Source: Clostridia bacterium (lineage in GTDB: Bacteria > Bacillota > Clostridia > Christensenellales > Aristaeellaceae). From it: a stretch of 37,494 nucleotides of DNA. Shown here in pieces: positions 29,737-36,474 of the stretch; within the stretch, counting starts at the first letter, position 1; each line of letters opens with the position of its first letter. The translations under genes and the position numbers were made by a program. The DNA is taken from assembly GCA_017397765.1 (NCBI GenBank), contig JAFQIB010000115.1, positions 1 to 37,494 of the forward strand, written 5' to 3'. The notes beneath the pieces are model-generated. The model saw nothing but the letters and a program-made list of their open reading frames with translations, was not told the origin of the DNA and made no database searches.

Positions 29737-31254
29737 TCACACCTCCTTCGCGGGGATCAGCTGCCTGAGTTCGGTGAGGAGCTTCTGCAGCTCGGCGGTG
29801 GCGGCAGCGGTCTGGGCGGAGGAGCCGTCCGCGCTCAGACGGTCGATCTTTTCCGTCAGCGCGGCGACCAGGGTGGTCATGTTCTGGTCGAACATCCCCA
29901 ATGCCTGGCTCAGGCCGCCGACCACATTCTGCACAAAGCTCTGGCAGCTGCCGGAGAGCTCCTGCCCGGCGGTGTTCATGGCAGAGGCCACCTGGGCCAG
30001 CTGCTGGGCGGTCTGATCGGTGTTGCCAGTCAGGGTGTTCAGGGAGCGCTCGTTCTGCGCGGCGAAGGCGGTCATGCTGGCGACCAGCGCGTTGTGATTC
30101 TCGCCGACCTGGCGCAGCACCTTGGACTGCTCTGCGCTCATCTGCTGCATCTGGGCCAGCAGGGAAGCAGCGGACTGCTCAAAATGCTCATCCCGGCGGC
30201 GGGCGTCGCCCAGCTCGCGGACATACTGCTCAAAGTGGCTGATGATATCGGTGCTGACCGCATGGAGCTGCTGCACGTCGGCAACGATGGTGTTGGCGGC
30301 GGCCATGGACTGCTGGATATGCTCCATGGTCAGCTGCTGGTTCTGGTTGATCTCGGTCATCGTGCGGCCCAGCTGGACAAACTGATCGTTGAGGGAGAGG
30401 TTCATCTGCTGCACGAAGGCGCCGGCGATGCGGCCCACGCCGTCCACCTGCGCCCGGGTCGCGCCGACGAGGAAGTTGTCCATGGCCTTGGCCACCGGGG
30501 ACATGGCCCGGGTGACGCTGCTCTCCATCGCTGTGGTCAGCTGGCCTGGCAGCACCTCTGTCAGACTGGACAGCATATGGTTGGAGTCCTGATTCTGGCA
30601 GATCAGCTGCACGTCGTTGTCCAGCGGGCGCTGCATGGCCAGGCTGGTAAAGCACTCCACAAAGTCGTCGATGGCGCGGTAGCTGGAGCCCTGCAGGCTG
30701 CGGTTGAGCATGTTGAACACGATGGAGCAGCTCACGCCGGCCACCGAGGTGCCAAAGGCAAAGCGCATGCCGTCCAGCAGCACCGGGATGCCCTCGATGA
30801 TGGCGTCGGAGTTGGAAAAATCCAATCCGCTCAGGCCGCGCATCATGCCCATGAAGGTACCCAGGATGCCCAGGGAGGTCAGCATGTTCGGGATCAGCTC
30901 TGCCAGGGTCGCGTTGCCGGGACCGTGGGCGACCGTATCGTCGTTGATGTAATCCTCTACATTGCAGGGCAGGCCGCGGCGGTCCAGCTGCTCGGCGTTT
31001 TGCAAAAAGCGCAGCCAGGAGCCCTTCAGACGGTTGCCCATGAAGCGCTTCTCCTGCCAGACAGGGGTGCCCGTCCGCGTGCCGGCGTCCTGCTGCAGCC
31101 GCTTGATGGCCCGGCGCAGCGCGTGGGTCGTGCCGGTCAGGGGCAGCAGACATTTGAACACGCCGATCAGCGTCACCAGCGCAATGGCGGCATACACGAG
31201 GATATCCACCAGGTTGGCCATGAGATTGCTTGCAAGGTTGGTCATCGTGAGCAT
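29737..31254 (-). CDS. MotA/TolQ/ExbB-type channel with long tail, ZorA-like
   Basis: A 505-residue inner-membrane protein. Hydrophobic segments lie at about 15-36, 121-141 (PNMLTSLGILGTFMGMMRGL) and 165-184 (FAFGTSVAGVSCSIVFNML), the pattern of the TolQ/ExbB/MotA core. Residues about 230-505 form a long soluble helical tail rich in Gln, Ala and Asn, probably a coiled coil projecting into the cytoplasm, as in ZorA of Zorya anti-phage systems. It is first in a three-gene minus-strand operon with its own promoter. AGGAGG lies 5 bases before the ATG. No flagellar gene and no ZorC/D/E gene is present in the window, so the effector, if any, is elsewhere or different. Confidence 0.88.
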   Translation of the reverse strand: MLTMTNLASNLMANLVDILVYAAIALVTLIGVFKCLLPLTGTTHALRRAIKRLQQDAGTRTGTPVWQEKRFMGNRLKGSWLRFLQNAEQLDRRGLPCNVEDYINDDTVAHGPGNATLAELIPNMLTSLGILGTFMGMMRGLSGLDFSNSDAIIEGIPVLLDGMRFAFGTSVAGVSCSIVFNMLNRSLQGSSYRAIDDFVECFTSLAMQRPLDNDVQLICQNQDSNHMLSSLTEVLPGQLTTAMESSVTRAMSPVAKAMDNFLVGATRAQVDGVGRIAGAFVQQMNLSLNDQFVQLGRTMTEINQNQQLTMEHIQQSMAAANTIVADVQQLHAVSTDIISHFEQYVRELGDARRRDEHFEQSAASLLAQMQQMSAEQSKVLRQVGENHNALVASMTAFAAQNERSLNTLTGNTDQTAQQLAQVASAMNTAGQELSGSCQSFVQNVVGGLSQALGMFDQNMTTLVAALTEKIDRLSADGSSAQTAAATAELQKLLTELRQLIPAKEV

Positions 31255-31321
31255 AGCGTCCTCCTGTCGGGCAATATCGGATCAAGGCGGAAAAGCCGCC
31301 GGGTATACAAATCCACCCTCT

Positions 31322-31350
31322 ATTTTACACGATTTCATGCAGCTTGTAAA
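31322..31350 (-). promoter_or_regulatory. Promoter of the Zor-like operon
   Basis: On the minus strand: TTTACA, 17 bases, TAAAAT. The surrounding sequence is markedly AT-rich. Confidence 0.65.
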
Positions 31351-31487
31351 TGTCAAATGTAACAGAAATGCCATTAATGGGTGAAAAAAACTACAAATAT
31401 TTAATGAAACGGGGAGAAATGCCCTTCCCGCCGTTCATCATCGGGAACCGAAATGCATAAGCTGGCAGTGAAGCGGGGGAATGAACC

Positions 31488-31688
31488 ATGCGGAAAATCC
31501 GGTATCAGCCCAGTCCGCCCCGCCGGCGGCACCGGGATGACGGGATCTGGCGGCTGCTGGGCTGCGCGTTCATCGGCGCGGGCCTGCTGCTCCTGTTCCT
31601 GTGCATCCCCGGGTGGGCCTGGGCGGCAATGGCGGGATCGGCGCTGATCTGCGCAGGCTGGGCGCTGATCAGCACATGCGGGAGGTGA
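31488..31688 (+). CDS. Small membrane protein preceding spoVM
   Basis: A 66-residue protein with a basic N-terminus (MRKIRYQPSPPRRRHRDDG) and two hydrophobic segments at about 22-42 and 45-62 separated by PGWAW. Its stop codon TGA overlaps the ribosome binding region of spoVM, so the two are likely translated together. The ribosome binding site (GGGGGA) is modest. No family was recognised. Being short, it could be spurious, but tight spacing to spoVM favours a real gene. Confidence 0.5.
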   Translation: MRKIRYQPSPPRRRHRDDGIWRLLGCAFIGAGLLLLFLCIPGWAWAAMAGSALICAGWALISTCGR

Positions 31689-31692
31689 AGAC

Positions 31693-31776
31693 ATGCGCGT
31701 ACGGATGGTGTGCATCCGTCTGCCCAGATTCATGGGCGGCGTGGTGCGGCTGCTGGCAGGCAGGCGGCGGGCATAA
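31693..31776 (+). CDS. spoVM: Stage V sporulation protein SpoVM (27 codons)
   Basis: A 27-residue peptide that aligns with Bacillus SpoVM, the amphipathic peptide that recognises forespore membrane curvature and anchors the SpoIVA coat base. The diagnostic core reads IRLPRFMGGVVRLLAG, against IKLPKFLGGIVRAMLG in B. subtilis from memory. The helix-breaking Pro (Pro11 here, Pro9 there), Phe, Gly-Gly and Arg are all kept. A strong GGAGGTGAAGAC leader precedes the ATG at 31693. It has two extra N-terminal residues and an Arg-rich tail. The gene is too short for most ORF callers. A hairpin overlaps its stop codon. It marks the host as a spore former. Confidence 0.88.
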   Translation: MRVRMVCIRLPRFMGGVVRLLAGRRRA

Positions 31777-31795
31777 GCGCCGCCTGCGTCTGTAT
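31761..31795 (+). terminator. Hairpin overlapping the spoVM stop codon
   Basis: CAGGCGGCG / CGCCGCCTG, nine perfect pairs with an 8-base loop containing the stop codon, followed by the weak T-rich GTCTGTATTTT. Confidence 0.6.
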
Positions 31796-31822
31796 TTTCC
31801 CTGTACTTCCTGTCCCGGTTTG

Positions 31823-31851
31823 TTGACAGGCCCTTTTCTCCATGATAAGAT
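31823..31851 (+). promoter_or_regulatory. Promoter of the asd-dapA-dapB operon
   Basis: TTGACA at 31823-31828, 17 bases, and TAAGAT at 31846-31851, followed about 26 bases later by the lysine riboswitch. Confidence 0.85.
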
Positions 31852-31877
31852 AGCCTTGTATCTGACAACAGAACAGG

Positions 31878-32047
31878 GATCAGAGGCGCGCAGTGCCGGT
31901 ACTGCGGCGGAGGACAGGCTTCCGCTGAGGCCGCGGGAAGGAGCATTGCGCCGAAAGACAGAAGGGGGAGCCGCCGCTTCTGTGCTTGGAGGCAGGCCGC
32001 ACGGGTCTGCATCTGTCATCGGGCTTTTGCCTGGCGGAGCGCTGGTC
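31878..32047 (+). ncRNA. Lysine riboswitch (L-box)
   Basis: The aptamer begins GATCAGAGGCGCGC and closes with GGAGCGCTGGTC, so that GATCAG and CTGGTC pair as P1. Conserved lysine-riboswitch blocks occur in order: AGAGGCGCG, a GGAGGACAGG-like arm, GGGAAGGAG, GCGCCGAAAGAC, a GC-rich arm, GCTTGGAGGCAGGC, CATCTGTCATCGGG and GGAGCGCT. It lies between a consensus promoter and a terminator just upstream of asd, as expected for lysine-repressed transcription attenuation of the diaminopimelate/lysine branch. Confidence 0.93.
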
Positions 32048-32093
32048 ACGGGGGAGTAGGGATGCTGTATGCATCCGCTCTACCCTTTTGCGC

Positions 32094-32122
32094 GCCGCAG
32101 GAACAGCCTTGCGGGCATTTTT
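32094..32122 (+). terminator. Riboswitch-controlled terminator before asd
   Basis: GCCGCAGG / CCTTGCGGGC pair with two bulged bases around AACAG and run into ATTTTT. A further hairpin, GATGC/GCATC, lies at about 32060-32090 (GTAGGGATGC ... GCATCCGCTCTAC), followed by TTTT, and may be an alternative terminator or antiterminator partner. Confidence 0.7.
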
Positions 32123-32158
32123 GTATCCCGGAAGAAGAAGCTTGGAGGAAGAAACATT

Positions 32159-33241
32159 ATGGAAAAGTATCGTGTTGGTATCGTCGGCGCCACCGGCATG
32201 GTGGGTCAGCGTTTCATTTCCCTTCTGAAGGATCATCCCTGGTTCCAGGTGACCTGCGTGGCCGCCTCTGCCCGCTCTGCCGGCAAGAAGTACGCCGAAG
32301 CCGTGGGCGACCGCTGGGCCTTTGACTGGGCCATCCCTGCGGACGTGGCGGATATGGTCGTCATGGATGCCGCTGACATCGATGCGGTGGGCGAGAAGGT
32401 CGATTTCATCTTTTGCGCCGTGGATATGAAGAAGGATGAAATCCGCGCCCTTGAGGAAGCCTATGCAAAGCACGAGATCCCGGTCGTGTCCAACAACTCC
32501 GCCTGCCGCGGCGTGGAGGACGTGCCCATGGTCGTGCCGGAGCTGAATGCGGCGCACCTGGAGGTCATCGAAGCGCAGCGCAAGCGCCTGGGCACCAAGC
32601 AGGGTTTTATTGCCGTCAAGCCCAACTGCTCCATCCAGTCCTATGTGCCTGCCATCACCCCCCTGATGGACTTCGGCCCCGAGAAGATCAGCGTCTGCAC
32701 CTACCAGGCCATTTCCGGCGCGGGCAAGACCTTCAAGACCTGGCCCGAGATGGTGGACAATGTGATCCCCTACATCGGCGGCGAGGACGAGAAGAGCGAG
32801 AACGAGCCCCTCAAGATCTGGGGCCATGTGGAGGGCGGCAAGATCGTCAATGCCACCGAGCCCGTCATCAGCGCCCAGTGCCTGCGCGTGGCGGCCTCCG
32901 ACGGCCATATGGCGGCGGTGTCCGTGTCCTTCAAGAACAAGCCCACCATCGAGCAGATCAAGGAACGCTGGGCGAACTTCGAGACCGAGGCGCAGCGCCT
33001 GAACCTGCCCTCCGCCCCCAAGCCCTTCCTGCAGTACTTTGAAGATCCCGCCCGTCCCCAGACCCGCCTGGACCGCGATTTCCAGAACGGCTTCGGCGTT
33101 TCCATCGGCCGTCTGCGCGACGACAAGCTCTTCGACTACCGCTTCGTCTGCCTGTCCCATAACACCGTGCGCGGTGCTGCCGGCGGCGCAATGCTGACCG
33201 CTGAGCTGCTGTGCGCGAAGGGCTACATCACCAAGAAGTAA
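32159..33241 (+). CDS. asd: Aspartate-semialdehyde dehydrogenase, archaeal/fungal-type clade
   Basis: This enzyme reduces aspartyl phosphate to aspartate semialdehyde with NADPH, the branch point to lysine, threonine and methionine. The 360-residue protein has GATGMVGQ at 10-17 for nucleotide binding and the catalytic Cys157 in KPNCSIQSY. SDGHMAAVSV carries the second active-site histidine region. Sequence style and length match the archaeal/fungal-like ASADH group found in many Clostridia. The ATG at 32159 has TTGGAGG upstream; an open extension to 32069 overlaps the terminator and is not used. It is the first gene of asd-dapA-dapB, 30 bases before dapA, regulated by the lysine riboswitch. 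No lysC or dapL/dapD gene lies nearby. Confidence 0.95.
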   Translation: MEKYRVGIVGATGMVGQRFISLLKDHPWFQVTCVAASARSAGKKYAEAVGDRWAFDWAIPADVADMVVMDAADIDAVGEKVDFIFCAVDMKKDEIRALEEAYAKHEIPVVSNNSACRGVEDVPMVVPELNAAHLEVIEAQRKRLGTKQGFIAVKPNCSIQSYVPAITPLMDFGPEKISVCTYQAISGAGKTFKTWPEMVDNVIPYIGGEDEKSENEPLKIWGHVEGGKIVNATEPVISAQCLRVAASDGHMAAVSVSFKNKPTIEQIKERWANFETEAQRLNLPSAPKPFLQYFEDPARPQTRLDRDFQNGFGVSIGRLRDDKLFDYRFVCLSHNTVRGAAGGAMLTAELLCAKGYITKK

Positions 33242-33271
33242 CTTTTCGACCCAAGTCAGGAGGAATCCGCT

Positions 33272-34159
33272 ATGCGTACCCCTTTGTTCACCGGATGCGG
33301 CACTGCCCTCGTCACCCCCTTCAAAAACGGCGAGGTGGATTATGACGCCCTGGACCGGCTGGTGGAGGATCAGATTGCAAACGGTGTGAATGCGCTCATC
33401 GCTGTGGGCACCACCGGCGAGCCTGCCACGATGGATTGGGATGAGCATCTGGCCGTCATCCGCCGCGTGGTGGAAAAGGCGGATCATCGCGTGCCGGTGA
33501 TCGCCGGCACCGGCTCCAACGCCACCTCCGAGGCGGTCTATGCGGCGAAGCATTCTGCGGAGTTCGGCGCGGATGCCCAGCTGGTCGTCACCCCCTACTA
33601 CAACAAGACCAGCCAGGCCGGTCTGGTGGCGCATTTCAACGCCATCGCCGATGCGGCCACGCTGCCTGTCATCGTGTACAACGTGCCTGCCCGTACCGGG
33701 CTGAACATCGGCCCGGAGGCGATGGCGAAGATCTGCGAGCATGAGAATGTCATCGCCGTCAAGGAGGCCTCTCCCGATGTGGCGCAGGCGATGGAGAAGA
33801 TTCGTCTGTGCGGCGACAAGGTGGATTTCTACTGCGGCAACGACGATCTGATCGTGCCGATGATGTCCGTGGGCTGCAAGGGCGTGATCTCTGTGCTGTC
33901 CAACATCCTGCCGGCGCAGACGAGCGAAATGTGCCGCCTGGCGCTTGCCGGCGATTATGCGGCTGCGGCGGAGATCCAGCTGAAGCTGCTGCCCTTCGTC
34001 AACGCGCTGTTCAGCGAGACCAGCCCCATCCCGATCAAGGCTGCGATGGCCAAGATGGGCCTGCTGGAGGATGAGCTGCGGCTGCCCCTGGTGCCCATGA
34101 CGGAAGGCCCCCGCGAGAAGATGTACGCCATCATGCGCGGCCTGGGCATGATCTCCTGA
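33272..34159 (+). CDS. dapA: 4-hydroxy-tetrahydrodipicolinate synthase
   Basis: This enzyme condenses pyruvate with aspartate semialdehyde in the first step committed to diaminopimelate and lysine. The 295-residue TIM barrel has GTTGE at 46-50 (catalytic threonines), Tyr136 in VIVYNVPARTG, Arg141, and the Schiff-base Lys164 in VIAVKEASPD. AGGAGG precedes the ATG. It is the second gene of the lysine-regulated operon, 13 bases before dapB. Nothing in the sequence is unusual. Confidence 0.96.
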   Translation: MRTPLFTGCGTALVTPFKNGEVDYDALDRLVEDQIANGVNALIAVGTTGEPATMDWDEHLAVIRRVVEKADHRVPVIAGTGSNATSEAVYAAKHSAEFGADAQLVVTPYYNKTSQAGLVAHFNAIADAATLPVIVYNVPARTGLNIGPEAMAKICEHENVIAVKEASPDVAQAMEKIRLCGDKVDFYCGNDDLIVPMMSVGCKGVISVLSNILPAQTSEMCRLALAGDYAAAAEIQLKLLPFVNALFSETSPIPIKAAMAKMGLLEDELRLPLVPMTEGPREKMYAIMRGLGMIS

Positions 34160-34172
34160 GGAGGAATGACCA

Positions 34173-34919
34173 ATGAAGATTCTCATTGCCGGCGCGCTGG
34201 GCTACATGGGCCGCGAGGTGGCTGCCCAGGCAAAGGCGCTGGGCTTTGAAGTGGCCTGCGGCGTGGACGTGGTGCCTGGCACGGCGGATTTCCCCCTGTA
34301 TACCACCTTTGAGGATTGCCCCAGGGTAGATGTGATCGTGGACTTCTCCACCTGGAAGCCTGGCGCGGATCTGCTGACCTATGCGCTGAAGTACCGCATT
34401 CCCGCGGTAATCGCCACCACCGGTCTGTCCGAGGAGCAGCTGGCGGCCATTGACGAGGCGGCGAAGGTCATCCCGATCTTCCGCAGCGGCAACATGAGCC
34501 TGGGCATTGCGCTTTTGCGGGCGCTGGCGAAGAAGGCGGCTGCCGTCCTCGGCGAGACCTTCGATATCGAGATCGTCGAGACCCATCACAACCGCAAGGC
34601 GGACGCGCCCTCCGGAACGGCGCTGATGCTGCTGGATGCGGTCAAGGCGGGCTGCGAGTCCGAGCGCGAGGCGGTCTTTGGCCGCCACGGACGCGACTGC
34701 AAGCGGCAGAAGCAGGAGATCGGCGTGCACGCCCTGCGCGGCGGCACGGTGACCGGCGAGCATGAGGTGAGCTTCTTCGGCACCTCCGAGCGGGTGAAGA
34801 TCAGCCACAGCGCGGAAAACCGCAGCGTATTTGCGGCGGGCGCGCTCAAGGCGGCTGCCTTCCTCGCAGAGCAGAAGCCGGGGCTGTACTCCATGGATGA
34901 CGTGGTCGGACAACTGTAA
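34173..34919 (+). CDS. dapB: 4-hydroxy-tetrahydrodipicolinate reductase
   Basis: This enzyme reduces the DapA product to tetrahydrodipicolinate with NAD(P)H. The 248-residue protein starts with the nucleotide-binding GALGYMG (7-13). It carries the family signature ETHHNRKADAPSGTA at 136-150, with the catalytic His-His-Lys set. Its length is typical. GAGGAATG spacing to the ATG is good and the overlapping operon arrangement is standard. A terminator follows directly. The product feeds peptidoglycan meso-diaminopimelate and, in spore formers, dipicolinate. Confidence 0.96.
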   Translation: MKILIAGALGYMGREVAAQAKALGFEVACGVDVVPGTADFPLYTTFEDCPRVDVIVDFSTWKPGADLLTYALKYRIPAVIATTGLSEEQLAAIDEAAKVIPIFRSGNMSLGIALLRALAKKAAAVLGETFDIEIVETHHNRKADAPSGTALMLLDAVKAGCESEREAVFGRHGRDCKRQKQEIGVHALRGGTVTGEHEVSFFGTSERVKISHSAENRSVFAAGALKAAAFLAEQKPGLYSMDDVVGQL

Positions 34920-34923
34920 ATTG

Positions 34924-34952
34924 AAAGGCAGGCCATTCGGCTTGCCTTTTTT
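34924..34952 (+). terminator. asd-dapA-dapB terminator
   Basis: AAAGGCAGGCC / GGCTTGCCTTT, 11 pairs with one G-T, loop ATTC, then T residues. Confidence 0.9.
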
Positions 34953-35073
34953 GTCTACAAAGCCGTAATATCATCTGCTGTTGAAGTTTTGTTGATCTCA
35001 GGTTCAAAATGCTGCGGTACGATCAATACGGAAGAAGAAAGCTTCCGCGAGTAAATCGGCCAGGGAGGTCAAT

Positions 35074-35607
35074 ATGAATATCAAGGGCTTTTTTCAGGGA
35101 AAGGCAGGAAGTCTGCTGCTCTGCATTCTGGAGATCGTGGTGGGCGTGCTGCTGCTGATCAATCCGGTGGGCTTCACCAGCGGCATCATCATTGGTGCAG
35201 GCGTGCTGCTGATCGCAGGCGGTCTGGTGAGCATCCTGCGGTATCTTGTGGGCAAGCCGGAGACGGCGGCCCAGCAGCAGTGGCTCTTCAAGGGCCTGCT
35301 GGGGCTCATGGCGGGCGCGGCCTGCGTGCTGAAGGTGGACTGGTTTCTGGCGGCGTTTCCGCTGTTGACGGTGCTGTATGCCATTGCGATGCTGATCCTG
35401 GCGGCGGCCAAGCTGCAGCGGATGGCGGATCTGTGCCGGATGAAGGTGAAACGCTGGTATCTGCCGGGAATTTCTGCGGCTATGGCAGCCGTGCTGGCGC
35501 TGATTATTCTGCTCAATCCCTTCAGCGCAGTGACGGCTGTGTGGACCTTCGTGGCTGTGTCCCTGATCGCGGAGGCGATTGTGGAGATTATCACCATCGC
35601 ACTTTGA
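35074..35607 (+). CDS. DUF308/HdeD-like membrane protein
   Basis: A 177-residue polytopic membrane protein with about six hydrophobic helices: approximately 12-30, 36-57, 70-86, 91-112, 126-147 and 152-172. The repeated pattern GVLLLINP and ALIILLNPFSAV, an LxNP turn at the end of the first helix of each half, is characteristic of the HdeD/DUF308 family. Bacterial members are linked to acid or envelope stress in enterics, but in Clostridia the role is unknown. GGGAGG lies upstream of the ATG. It is a single gene between two terminators. Confidence 0.85.
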   Translation: MNIKGFFQGKAGSLLLCILEIVVGVLLLINPVGFTSGIIIGAGVLLIAGGLVSILRYLVGKPETAAQQQWLFKGLLGLMAGAACVLKVDWFLAAFPLLTVLYAIAMLILAAAKLQRMADLCRMKVKRWYLPGISAAMAAVLALIILLNPFSAVTAVWTFVAVSLIAEAIVEIITIAL

Positions 35608-35614
35608 ACGCGCG

Positions 35615-35646
35615 CGGCTGCCGGAGATTGACCGGCGGCTGTTTTT
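35615..35646 (+). terminator. Terminator of the DUF308 gene
   Basis: GGCTGCCGG / CCGGCGGCT form a stem of about eight or nine pairs with one G-T around AGATTGA, then GTTTTTC. Confidence 0.75.
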
Positions 35647-35660
35647 CTTGCGTACTATGC

Positions 35661-35689
35661 TTGCAATTTGGCGCATATGTGGGTACAAT
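35661..35689 (+). promoter_or_regulatory. Promoter of folT-nth
   Basis: TTGCAA at 35661-35666, 17 bases, and TACAAT at 35684-35689, immediately upstream of the riboswitch. Confidence 0.82.
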
Positions 35690-35706
35690 GAGGATGATTC
35701 GTATCA

Positions 35707-35831
35707 GGCAGAGTAGCTGCTGGCGCGTCAAGTGCTTGTGAACGGGGAGTTGTCACAAGACGAAAGGGGGACTTTGTCCGGTTTTTCCGACAGTGGACGG
35801 AAAGAGCCGGCAGATTCCTTCCTGCGGTGCC
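35707..35831 (+). ncRNA. Tetrahydrofolate riboswitch
   Basis: It shows the conserved THF-aptamer core: GAGTAG, then GCGTCAAGTGCTTGTGAACG, then GTTGTCACAAGACGAAAGG, in which TTGTGA and TCACAA pair. The arms CTGCTGG / CCGGCAG form the next helix, and GGCA / TGCC close the outer one. One internal arm is extended (GTCCG...CGGAC-like, 35777-35800) compared with short examples. Its position before folT matches the usual target of this riboswitch class. Confidence 0.9.
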
Positions 35832-35863
35832 AGCGGCGCATCCCGCTGCTTCGGTGCAAACTG

Positions 35864-35909
35864 CCTCCTTACGAGTCGCGGATTTTTCACGACCCGATGT
35901 AAAGGGAGG
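35864..35909 (+). promoter_or_regulatory. Shine-Dalgarno-masking hairpin before folT
   Basis: CCTCC at 35864-35868 can pair with GGAGG at 35905-35909, the folT ribosome binding site. Inside it, CGAGTCG pairs with CGACCCG (one mismatch). This is a plausible translational expression platform for the THF riboswitch; no T-rich terminator precedes the gene. Confidence 0.6.
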
Positions 35910-35917
35910 TTTTTGTA

Positions 35918-36457
35918 TTGCAGAAAAAAAGCTTGTTCTCTGTGGAGCGCATCACCGTAATGGCCATGCTGATCGCCTGTCAGGTGGTGCTGGGGAATCT
36001 TTTGCAGGTGCCGATGCTGGGCAAGCAGTATAACTTCGGCTTTGTGCCCATCGCGCTGGCAGGCGCATTGATGGGCCCGATTCCCGCAGCCATTGTCGGC
36101 GGCCTGGGGGACCTGATCGGCGCCCATCTCTTTCCGGCAGGGGCGTATTTCCCCGGCTTCACGCTGACCAATGTGCTGGTGGGGCTGGTGTGCGGGGGCT
36201 TCCTCCACGGCAGAAAGCCCAGCTGGTGGCGCTGTGCGGCGGCGGTGGTGATCTCCCTGGCGGGGCTGAACCTGTTCCTCAATTCCCTCTGGCTCCACAT
36301 GCTGGCTTATGTGCCCAGCCGGGGCTATATCGGCTGGGTGATTGTCCGTGCACCCAATTACCTGGTGGAGGTGCCGGTCAATATCGTGCTGTGCTATTTG
36401 CTGCTGCAGGCGATGAAGCGGGTGAAGCTGCCCGCCTCCATGCAAATGAAGAACTGA
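35918..36457 (+). CDS. folT: Folate-specific ECF transporter S component
   Basis: This 179-residue membrane protein is the substrate-binding subunit of an energy-coupling factor folate importer and works with a shared EcfAA'T module encoded elsewhere. It has about six helices and FolT-type segments: FSVERITVMAMLIACQVVLGN at the start, FGFVPIALAGALMGPIPAAIVGGLGDLIG, and the C-terminal LVEVPVNIVLCYLLL. The start is a TTG at 35918 with GGGAGG 8 bases upstream; no ATG is better placed. Upstream lie a THF riboswitch and a hairpin able to hide this ribosome binding site. nth follows after 17 bases, so both are probably co-regulated by folate. Confidence 0.92.
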   Translation: MQKKSLFSVERITVMAMLIACQVVLGNLLQVPMLGKQYNFGFVPIALAGALMGPIPAAIVGGLGDLIGAHLFPAGAYFPGFTLTNVLVGLVCGGFLHGRKPSWWRCAAAVVISLAGLNLFLNSLWLHMLAYVPSRGYIGWVIVRAPNYLVEVPVNIVLCYLLLQAMKRVKLPASMQMKN

Positions 36458-36474
36458 CGAAGGGGGAGGAATCC

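Noticed and set aside
28179-31254. A complete Zorya type I or II system.
   Set aside because: No zorC, zorD or zorE gene follows; the operon ends with a terminator after a small anchored protein. Only ZorA/ZorB-like parts can be claimed.
28689-31254. Flagellar motAB.
   Set aside because: The long soluble tail on the channel, the long coiled coil on the stator and the lack of flagellar neighbours argue against it, though it is not excluded by sequence alone.
28020-31362. Two plus-strand open frames of more than 540 codons across the Zor-like operon.
   Set aside because: They are antisense shadows; the minus strand carries motifs, ribosome binding sites and tight gene spacing.
31880-34186. 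Minus-strand open frame of 768 codons over the riboswitch, asd and dapA.
   Set aside because: It runs antisense through a structured riboswitch and two enzymes; no motif.
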